Part shown: one piece after another, positions 1 to 5,779 of the stretch
Position numbering within the stretch: the stretch's first letter is position 1
Layout: the number at the start of each line of letters is the position of its first letter
Assembly (NCBI GenBank): GCA_009920585.1
Contig: RFZT01000115.1
Location: 1 to 7,265, forward strand
DNA length: 7,265 nt
Direction: 5' to 3'
Origin: a bacterium
GTDB taxonomy: Bacteria; Verrucomicrobiota; Verrucomicrobiia; Chthoniobacterales; Terrimicrobiaceae
Position numbers and translations under genes: made by a program
Notes under the pieces: generated by a model
Databases searched by the model: none
Told to the model about the DNA's origin: nothing
What the model saw: only the letters and a program-made list of their open reading frames with translations

Positions 1-40
1 TGAGGTCTCTTACGCGTGGATCAACGACTTTTTCTTTCAT
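1..40 (-). CDS. Possible 5' end of a further minus-strand gene (partial)
   Basis: An ATG at 40-38 on the minus strand opens a frame that runs off the window edge and reads MKEKVVDPRVRDL. It lies 91 bases downstream of the GH26-like gene in the same direction, so it could be a third gene of the polysaccharide operon. There is no Shine-Dalgarno sequence before it, but dnaN and the Rrf2 gene in this window lack one too. Thirteen open codons carry little statistical weight. The plus-strand reading at 2-73 competes for the same bases, and at most one of the two is likely real. No function can be given. Confidence 0.3.
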   Translation of the reverse strand, partial: MKEKVVDPRVRDL

Positions 41-73
41 AAATTGGGGACAAGGACGATAGGCATAACCTAA
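2..73 (+). CDS. Possible 3' end of a convergent plus-strand gene (partial)
   Basis: A plus-strand frame is open from the window edge to a TAA at 71-73 and would give a 23-residue C-terminal tail containing SYAWINDFFFHKLG. The residue mix looks protein-like, but an open frame of this length at an edge is common by chance. If real, it would be a gene converging on the polysaccharide operon, with only short AT-rich inverted repeats (such as CTCA-N5-TGAG near 98-110) between them and no clear terminator. It competes with the minus-strand start at 40. Confidence 0.25.
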   Translation, partial: EVSYAWINDFFFHKLGTRTIGIT

Positions 74-131
74 AGAGATCCGAATTTGAAAAACATTCTC
101 AAATTATGAGGGCTCAAAAAACAAGCCAACG

Positions 132-1154
132 TTAATTGACTTTCTTTGAAGGTATCCATACAGGGTCGCTGATTCCTTTTCGAAAGGCTGCTAAGGCTGA
201 GGGTGATGAGTTGATTCGAATGTTGCTGAATGATCCATCTTCGTTTTGCCAGCGTTCATGCCAGTAGACGGCTGCTTTGATACGAGGATACTCGGGGATG
301 ATTTTGAGTGCATCCTCGAACCATTTGGCTTTGCTTCCCGATTTGGGAAAGTCACCGACGCCAAATTCGGCAACCATCACAGGCTTGTCTGGATCGAGCT
401 TTGTGAGTTCTTTATAGGGCCAGTCGAGAAGGGGCTTAAATTGAGCCCAAGCATCACCTTCTCGGAATTGTTTGCCGTAAACACTGAGCCCTAGCCAATC
501 GACATAATCCGGTCCCGGATAGTAGGCAGACATCAGGTTCCAGAAATTATTATCAGCTGGGAAATTGTTGACGTGAAAAACCCACCGAATGTTTTTTGCG
601 CCACGGGCCCTGACGCGGTCGACGACGTAGCGCCAAGCCTGTTTGAAAACCTCATTTCCCCCATTTTTTCCACCGTAGAAGCACCCTGACCAAGGAAACC
701 AGTCGCCATTCATTTCGTTGCAGAAAGAAACAAGGAAGGGCTTGCCGAAATCTTTTGCCCCATCACCCCAGGAATCAATATAGGCATCCCAATTGCCAGC
801 TAGAATTTCCTTGAGGGAAAAGCGATCGGGGCCCTTGTTTTGATCGTAAGGTTTGTCCCACGGTGACCAGTAAATAAGTGGGGTGGCGCCATGCCGATCG
901 ATGAGTGTGAGGTTTTTTTTAGGGAAAGTTTGTTCCCCCCAGTAACTCGATGAAGCAATAATCGCAGGGCGTTTCCCTGCCTGCTTCTCAAAATCTTCAA
1001 TGCCCTCGAGAGTGACATGATCCTCGGTCTCGCCGAAATCCATGTAGGCACCGAATAAAGCCCCCTTCAGCTCATTTGGGTTTCCTTCAAGTGGAGATCC
1101 AGCGCCTCGAGCGAGGTTGCAGGTTAGGATAATGAGAATAAGGAGTTTCTTCAT
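132..1154 (-). CDS. Secreted GH26-like glycoside hydrolase (beta-mannanase family)
   Basis: A 340-residue exported glycosidase, probably acting on an extracellular or periplasmic polysaccharide. Residues 1-17 form a signal peptide: MKK, a hydrophobic stretch, then LARGAGS, with likely cleavage near 17-18. The body fits the clan GH-A barrel of family GH26. The acid/base glutamate is E147 in FCNEMNGDWFPW, the nucleophile is E263 in VMVAEFGV, and IRWVFHVNN (189-197) is a further conserved strand. Most GH26 enzymes have His before the acid/base Glu; this one has Asn, as in the rest of clan GH-A. The frame extends 27 codons further upstream, but the ATG at 1154 is preferred: it starts the signal peptide and overlaps the stop of the synthase gene as ATGA, which implies translational coupling. 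The product probably trims or cuts the polymer made by that synthase. Family assignment is firm; substrate is unknown. Confidence 0.88.
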   Translation of the reverse strand: MKKLLILIILTCNLARGAGSPLEGNPNELKGALFGAYMDFGETEDHVTLEGIEDFEKQAGKRPAIIASSSYWGEQTFPKKNLTLIDRHGATPLIYWSPWDKPYDQNKGPDRFSLKEILAGNWDAYIDSWGDGAKDFGKPFLVSFCNEMNGDWFPWSGCFYGGKNGGNEVFKQAWRYVVDRVRARGAKNIRWVFHVNNFPADNNFWNLMSAYYPGPDYVDWLGLSVYGKQFREGDAWAQFKPLLDWPYKELTKLDPDKPVMVAEFGVGDFPKSGSKAKWFEDALKIIPEYPRIKAAVYWHERWQNEDGSFSNIRINSSPSALAAFRKGISDPVWIPSKKVN

Positions 1155-4100
1155 GGGATTGAAACGGTTGCTGTGCGTTGTAATTTTCCCCAACCGACCC
1201 ACGCGCCCTTCAGCGCATGGATTAGGGATTTCCATACGACATAGCTCAAGAGCGGTCTGTACAAGAATCTTTGTGGAATGATGCGAAGGGCGTGACGCAA
1301 AGGTAACCCTTCCATTTGGAGTGCCGCTGCGGCTACTAAGACGTCACAGAGAAGGAATGCGAGAAAATAGGGGAGGATGGCACCGACACGCCCCATGATC
1401 ATTGATTCAATAAAAAGGACATCGATGGCTGGCGAAAAAGCAACGAGGACGATTTGAAAAAATAAGATGCCTGGCAGACTAAGAAATCCAAGCGCTTTGT
1501 AGTGAGGATTAAATAGGATGTCTGCGTGCTTGAAAACGCATTGGAGTGTTCCATAGGCCCAGCGAAATCTTTGGCTCGCCAAGGCTGAAAATGTCTCGGG
1601 GGCTTCCGTGTAGGCGATCGCTAGGGGTTGGTATTCCACTCGGGAGCCAGTCTTGTGAATGGCAAGGGTCAGGTCGGTATCCTCCGCGAGGGTTTCGTAA
1701 GAAAAACCACCGGCTTCAATGATCGTTTTGCGACGAATGGCGCTGATCGCTCCTGGCGCAACGGTGATGCAGTTCCATGTGGCATAGGCACGGCGATCGA
1801 GGTTAAAGCCGCAGATATATTCCAAGTCCTGACAGCGAGCGAGAAAGGTCGAGCGATTACCTACGCGGGCATGACCCGAAACTGCACCGATTTCACTGTT
1901 CTCAAACGTCCCAGCCAAAAGCGCGATCGCATGACGATCAAATTGCGTGTCCGCATCGGCGAAAATGAGGATTTCGTTTTTAGTGACATCAACACCGCGT
2001 TGAAGAGCGTAGGCTTTTCCTGAATTTGACTGCCTTACCACTCGCAGCCTGGAGTCGTTCACGGATTCCACCGCCTCGACCGTCCCATCGGTGGATCCAT
2101 CATCGATGACGACGACATCGAGTGTGCCTTGGTACTCTGAAGCGAGAAGCGATTGGATGGTTTTCGCAATGACCTTTTGCTCGTTGTAAGCAGGAATGAT
2201 TACCGAGACGGAGGGGTGATATCCCAGCGAGGAGGGTGGGGGGGCTTTATGTAATCGAGCTAAGATGATGATCAGAATTGTTCGTGCAACGACAAGGGTC
2301 GTGCTGATCACAATAAACCAGTGAAGAAACGATTGAAAAATCCGCAAGATTTGAAAACCGATTCCGCTTGTGAAGAGGTGGAAGGTTTTTTTCTCAAGTG
2401 TCACGGGTGGCATGATTTTATGGGGATCCAAGCCCAATAGCTCACTGAGACTGACGACTTGGTCTCCTCGTTCTTGAAGGTAGTCCAGTAAAGCTGGCAG
2501 AGCCTCAACCGTTGCGTTGCGATCGCCGCCACCATCATGGAGTAGAATGATACTGCCCTTAGGACGGTCTTTTTTCACTCTCGCTAAAATTTCCTCTTTA
2601 TCGATGTCTTGCCAATCGCGGGGATCGATGTTTTCCAAGACGGTCATGTAACCGAGGGACTGAGCGACGCCGATGGGAACGAGTTCTTCGAGTTTGGAGG
2701 GATGTGAATCTGCGTTGTAGGGGGGTCTGAAAAGTGTGGTCGATACACCAGTGAGAGACTCAATGAGCCGTTGGGTGGCATTGAGTTCCAGTCGAATGAT
2801 AGAGGTGGGTGTCTCGGCGAGATTAGGGTGGGTGAACGAGTGGTTGCCTATCTCATGGCCTTCCGCGACGATTCTTCTTATGAGATCGGGGTAAAGTTCA
2901 GCTTCTTGACCCACGATAAAAAAGACCGCTTTGATTCCTCGTTCCTTGAGGATGTCGAGGATTTGAGGAGTCCAGTCTGGATCTGGGCCGTCATCGAACG
3001 TAATCGTGATTCGATCCGGTGCGGCGGCGTTCATTCTAAAAAGGGTAGGGCAGGCTGGGGGTGTTAAATAATTGCTGAAAATTCTGCCTTCGGGATCATT
3101 TGAAAAATTCCGTCGTCCCTCTGATTTAGAAGGATCAAGGCTAACGACCTCGCCCCTGCCGATGGAAGTGATGGAGTCGCCACTGGGTATGGATTCAGCA
3201 AAGTCTGATGCTGTGGTCTGGCCATCTTTTGCCATGACTTTCCACACTGAGGAGTCTTCCATCCCGATGCGGTTCAGCATGACGCCCGCAAAGCCGTAAT
3301 CGCGCGCCGAGTTCCAGTGGTTCGCAAAAGAAGCGGCATCCAGAAACCAAACCTCATGTTCCTCGTTGTCGTAAAAATAAGAAAACGTGGGGTTCATCTC
3401 TTGAGGCGCAAAGCGCAAATCCTCACACCCTGCATTGCCGGCGCGGCTCATGGCATCCGCAAAGGAAATCTCCTCTGCGTTAGAGCCATCGACGATCCAG
3501 TCCATCCCATGGCAACCGAGTGAGGCAATCCATTGCTCGGGGTTGCTGCAACTATTAATGACTTTTAACCAACCATCGACCCAGTCATTAGAGGCGATCG
3601 GCCCTGGGGTGTCGGTCTCCCCATTTTCATCATGCAACAATGCGATGAAGCGTTCGACATGAGGCGACAATTTTTCAAAATCCCAATTCGAAAATGAAAC
3701 GTCCATTGTAATGCACAACCACGTTTCGAGGCCTTCCGCCTTGAGGTCGGTGGCTATTTCGACAATCAGTTTTGATAACTCATTGCCTGCACCGGCATCG
3801 ACTTCCTCCCAGTCGATCACGACTCCACTGGCTCCGACATTTTTCAGTCGATTCACGAGATCGGTGGTGAATGCTTTTTTTTCTTCCTGTCCGGCTTGCG
3901 CCAAAAATTCGACGGCCCCCGGGATGCGATCGCTGCCGTCGAGATTCGACAGAACCGGCATCAGCTTCATTGTCGCAATCTCGGAAACCCTCTCCAAGTT
4001 GGAGTCTTCATCCTCCTTGATTCCCTCTTCTGCATCCGTAAATGACAAGTATTCTGGGCAAAGATGCGTGAGTAATTCCTTGTGTTTTTCGAGTGAACGG

Positions 4101-4441
4101 AAGGCTGCTTCATCCCATCCATAAAAAAAAGCGGATCGAATCACTGGAGCGCCACTCGCTGGCTTTAAGTTTGCTGGGGGCTGATTTTTGGCCAGCATTC
4201 GCTGGAGTACCCCGTCGATTTGGCGCTCGCGTGGAAGTTTGGGGGTTGTCCCATGGCTTCGGATCTTGCGCTTCATGTCCTTGAAGGAATCCGGTTGCTC
4301 GATGAACGGAGCCACAAAAAGAGAAAAAATAAACAAACTCAACCCCGCGATCGTGAGGATAATGCCTACTGCAGCCAATAATTTGAATCTTGGCCAGCGA
4401 CCGCCTCTCTCATCATGAAAGATAAATCCTTGTTTAAGCAC
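1151..4441 (-). CDS. Trifunctional membrane protein: GH18-like, NodB deacetylase and GT2 glycosyltransferase
   Basis: About 1,096 residues (numbered from a GTG at 4441), likely a polysaccharide synthase with built-in modifying domains. Order: a basic cytoplasmic start (FHDERGGRWPRF); membrane segment about 20-47; GH18-like domain about 100-415 with IDWEE at 219-223; NodB deacetylase about 475-665 with TFDDGP (D483, metal D484), NHSFTH (metal H534, H538), RPPY 572-575, DW 609-610 and LLHDG (H635); membrane segment about 714-737; GT2 domain with VIIPAYNE, IDDGSTDG, DAD 829-831, ED 920-921 and QRFRW 957-961; then about three membrane segments. The topology puts both hydrolytic domains outside and GT2 inside, like PgaB plus PgaC in one chain. 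This suggests a partly deacetylated GlcNAc-type polymer (inference). A TTG at 4474 is in frame too, but a TGA lies just upstream of it. GTG 4441 gives the short N-terminus expected of the family. No SD precedes either start. Confidence 0.93.
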   Translation of the reverse strand: MLKQGFIFHDERGGRWPRFKLLAAVGIILTIAGLSLFIFSLFVAPFIEQPDSFKDMKRKIRSHGTTPKLPRERQIDGVLQRMLAKNQPPANLKPASGAPVIRSAFFYGWDEAAFRSLEKHKELLTHLCPEYLSFTDAEEGIKEDEDSNLERVSEIATMKLMPVLSNLDGSDRIPGAVEFLAQAGQEEKKAFTTDLVNRLKNVGASGVVIDWEEVDAGAGNELSKLIVEIATDLKAEGLETWLCITMDVSFSNWDFEKLSPHVERFIALLHDENGETDTPGPIASNDWVDGWLKVINSCSNPEQWIASLGCHGMDWIVDGSNAEEISFADAMSRAGNAGCEDLRFAPQEMNPTFSYFYDNEEHEVWFLDAASFANHWNSARDYGFAGVMLNRIGMEDSSVWKVMAKDGQTTASDFAESIPSGDSITSIGRGEVVSLDPSKSEGRRNFSNDPEGRIFSNYLTPPACPTLFRMNAAAPDRITITFDDGPDPDWTPQILDILKERGIKAVFFIVGQEAELYPDLIRRIVAEGHEIGNHSFTHPNLAETPTSIIRLELNATQRLIESLTGVSTTLFRPPYNADSHPSKLEELVPIGVAQSLGYMTVLENIDPRDWQDIDKEEILARVKKDRPKGSIILLHDGGGDRNATVEALPALLDYLQERGDQVVSLSELLGLDPHKIMPPVTLEKKTFHLFTSGIGFQILRIFQSFLHWFIVISTTLVVARTILIIILARLHKAPPPSSLGYHPSVSVIIPAYNEQKVIAKTIQSLLASEYQGTLDVVVIDDGSTDGTVEAVESVNDSRLRVVRQSNSGKAYALQRGVDVTKNEILIFADADTQFDRHAIALLAGTFENSEIGAVSGHARVGNRSTFLARCQDLEYICGFNLDRRAYATWNCITVAPGAISAIRRKTIIEAGGFSYETLAEDTDLTLAIHKTGSRVEYQPLAIAYTEAPETFSALASQRFRWAYGTLQCVFKHADILFNPHYKALGFLSLPGILFFQIVLVAFSPAIDVLFIESMIMGRVGAILPYFLAFLLCDVLVAAAALQMEGLPLRHALRIIPQRFLYRPLLSYVVWKSLIHALKGAWVGWGKLQRTATVSIP

Positions 4442-4517
4442 AGAGATCAGCGCAAGGACGCGTATAGAAAGCAACTGCGAGTGAAGCCCTGTTCACCTTC
4501 ATGAGGTTTTTAAACAT
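4434..4517 (-). CDS. Candidate 27-residue leader ORF overlapping the synthase start
   Basis: A small minus-strand ORF begins at ATG 4517-4515 with a good ribosome-binding site (AAAAAGGTG at 4532-4524, six bases before the ATG) and ends at TAA 4436-4434. The peptide starts MFKNLMKVNR and ends CADLCA. It matches no family I know. Its stop lies just inside the synthase gene, so the GTG at 4441 overlaps its last eight bases in another frame. That layout fits translational coupling: ribosomes finishing the leader could restart on the GTG, which has no SD of its own. It may equally be chance, since the region is short. Confidence 0.3.
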   Translation of the reverse strand: MFKNLMKVNRASLAVAFYTRPCADLCA

Positions 4518-4523
4518 AAGAAA

Positions 4524-4541
4524 CACCTTTTTAAGGAGGTG
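4524..4541. repeat. Inverted repeat carrying a Shine-Dalgarno sequence on each strand
   Basis: CACCT and AGGTG flank eight bases. On the plus strand the right arm lies inside AAGGAGGTGA (4533-4542), a near-perfect Shine-Dalgarno. On the minus strand the left arm reads AAGGTG ahead of the ATG at 4517. In RNA the arms could pair and hide the ribosome-binding site. A second pairing, CCTT-TTT-AAGG, overlaps it and excludes it. A related element, ACCT-TCATG-AGGT followed by T residues, lies at 4495-4507. The repeat is visible; a regulatory role is inferred. Confidence 0.4.
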
Positions 4542-4552
4542 AGTTCGGAACA

Positions 4553-4603
4553 ATGACCATGAAAGGAATGCCAATTCAACTGCAAAAGTGTTGTTTTCCT
4601 TAA
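4553..4603 (+). CDS. Candidate 16-residue small ORF with a strong ribosome-binding site
   Basis: ATG at 4553 follows AAGGAGGTGA (4533-4542) with a ten-base gap. The frame reads MTMKGMPIQLQKCCFP and stops at TAA 4601-4603. It is on the same strand as dnaN and ends 143 bases before it. The Shine-Dalgarno is the strongest in the window, whereas the real genes nearby mostly lack one, which makes chance plausible. The Cys-Cys near the end is the only notable peptide feature. No promoter for it is evident. Another tiny frame (4501-4542, starting MRFLNIR) ends inside its Shine-Dalgarno. Confidence 0.15.
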   Translation: MTMKGMPIQLQKCCFP

Positions 4604-4608
4604 TTGTA
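4603..4608 (-). promoter_or_regulatory. Candidate -10 box for the polysaccharide operon
   Basis: The minus strand reads TACAAT here, five of six matches to the sigma-70 -10 consensus. Transcription would begin near 4596 and give a leader of about 155 bases before the synthase GTG, including the SD hairpin and the 27-residue leader ORF. No good -35 box lies 16-18 bases upstream, so the promoter is either weak or activator-dependent. The inverted repeat at 4611-4630 sits directly upstream, in the spacer and -35 region. Confidence 0.3.
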
Positions 4609-4610
4609 TT

Positions 4611-4630
4611 GTCTGACAGGGCGTTCAGAC
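4611..4630. repeat. Inverted repeat, possible operator
   Basis: GTCTGA and TCAGAC are perfect 6-bp inverted arms separated by eight bases. The element starts two bases upstream of the minus-strand TACAAT box, so a dimeric regulator bound here would cover the spacer and -35 region of the operon promoter. No T-run follows on either strand, so it does not look like a terminator. Regulator unknown. Confidence 0.35.
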
Positions 4631-4706
4631 CGCTCGAGTCAGGTGGTGCTTTCAACATCCGAGGCATTCGCGAAATTCTTCAACTATAAATCACAGGCAT
4701 TGCGGA

Positions 4707-4735
4707 TTGACAATCGATCAGCGCCTACCTAAACA
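4707..4735 (+). promoter_or_regulatory. Candidate dnaN promoter
   Basis: A perfect TTGACA (-35) lies at 4707-4712. At 17 bases spacing the -10 position holds TAAACA (4730-4735), only three of six matches. Initiation here would fall about five bases before the dnaN ATG at 4747, giving an almost leaderless mRNA. That agrees with the absence of any Shine-Dalgarno before this ATG. A second possible -10, TATAAA at 4685-4690, lacks a good -35. Confidence 0.35.
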
Positions 4736-4746
4736 AACGCTTACAC

Positions 4747-5779
4747 ATGAAGATTGCGGTCACCAAAGAAGCCCTCCTCGAAGGATTACAACGAATTCAA
4801 AACGTCGTTAGCACCCGCCCGACGCTACCTGTCCTCACCAATGTCCTCCTAGAGGCTGATGAATCCGGTGTTCAACTCACGACGACCGATCTCGAGGTTG
4901 GTAGTTTCGATTATTCGTGAGTTGCCTACATCCGAAATCACGATCGAAGTGGATAGCAAAAATATTGCATCCATCCGCTGCGGATCCAGCTTCTTCAAGA
5001 TTTACGGTCTTCCTCGCGAGGAATTCCCTGCGTTTCCCGTCTTCACAGAACCAAAGTCGCTCACTCTCAAGCAAAGCGAACTTAAGGATGGATTACGCAA
5101 GACGTCCTACGCGATTTCGAACGACGAGGCCAGGTATGTCCTCAACGGCATCCTCTTTTCCCTACAAGAAAACAAGCTCACTCTCGTCGCTACCGATGGC
5201 CGTCGACTCGCTCTTTTCGAGACAGAATTGGAGTTCCCCAAGAGCCACGAACGCGATTTCATTCTTCCAACAAAGGCCGTCACCGAGCTTCAACGCTTAC
5301 TCACCGACGATTCCTCTATCGTCATCTCGACTTCCAACAACCTCGTTTCGTTTGAACTCAACGGGTGCCAACTCGTTTCAAAAATCGTCGAAGGCAGCTA
5401 TCCGAACTATCGTCAGGTCATCCCAGGTGAGGCGACTGAGCGAGTGACTCTCGAGCGTGAGTCTCTCTACAACTGCGTTCGCCGCGTGGCCCTCCTGAGC
5501 AATGATAAGACAAGCTCGTTGCGACTCACGCTTTCCAAAAACAATCTTGATATCACGGCAAACACCCCCGAGGTCGGCGAAGCCAAGGAATCGATGTCTA
5601 TTCCGTATCACGGAAAAGATATGTCCATCGCTTTCAATCCCGAGTTTCTCATGGATCCGCTTCGCAACTTGCCCAATGACGAAATCTACCTCGAGCTGAT
5701 TGACGAGATGAGCCCTGGAGTTATCAAAATCCAGTCTCCGTTCCTCTACGTGATCATGCCGATGCGCGTTTCGACATGA
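4747..5779 (+). pseudogene. dnaN: DNA polymerase III beta sliding clamp, frame disrupted by an apparent 71-base loss
   Basis: The beta clamp is a ring-shaped dimer that tethers DNA polymerase III to DNA. The start at ATG 4747 matches the family (RPTLPVLTNVLLEA, then TTTDLEVG), but after codon 52 the frame gives SFDYS and a TGA at 4918-4920. Clamp sequence resumes in the +1 frame at SIIRELP (from 4907) and runs intact to YVIMPMR and TGA 5777-5779, including LVATDGRRLA and the last two domains. Compared with the E. coli clamp, about 24 residues of domain I between TDLE and the ICRGLP-like helix are absent. Adding 71 bases restores frame and gives 367 residues, the usual length. The longest clean frame, from ATG 4859, would give 306 residues with a foreign N-terminus and most of domain I lost. 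The rest shows no decay, so the lesion is recent or a sequence error. Identity is certain; functional state is not. Confidence 0.9.

Noticed and set aside
85..131. Rho-independent terminator after the GH26-like gene
   Set aside because: Only weak 4-5 bp AT-rich pairings (CTCA/TGAG, TTTGA/TCAAA) are present, with interrupted T-runs.
246..494. Plus-strand open frame of 82 codons
   Set aside because: It lies inside the GH26-like gene on the opposite strand and has no family resemblance; the minus-strand protein carries catalytic motifs.
1628..2023. Plus-strand open frame of 131 codons
   Set aside because: It is antisense to the GT2 domain, whose motifs are unmistakable on the minus strand.
3711..4124. 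Plus-strand open frame of 137 codons, rich in Ser and Pro
   Set aside because: It is antisense to the GH18-like domain, and its low-complexity composition is typical of a shadow frame.
4518..4667. Upstream extension of the 27-codon leader frame to 77 codons (4434-4667)
   Set aside because: The extension has no ribosome-binding site or recognisable protein character, and it crosses the candidate promoter and operator. Only the last 27 codons have a supported start.
4900..4927. Programmed +1 frameshift in dnaN at TCG-TGA
   Set aside because: Slipping would join the frames but still omit about 24 conserved residues of domain I, and no stimulatory element resembling that of prfB is visible.
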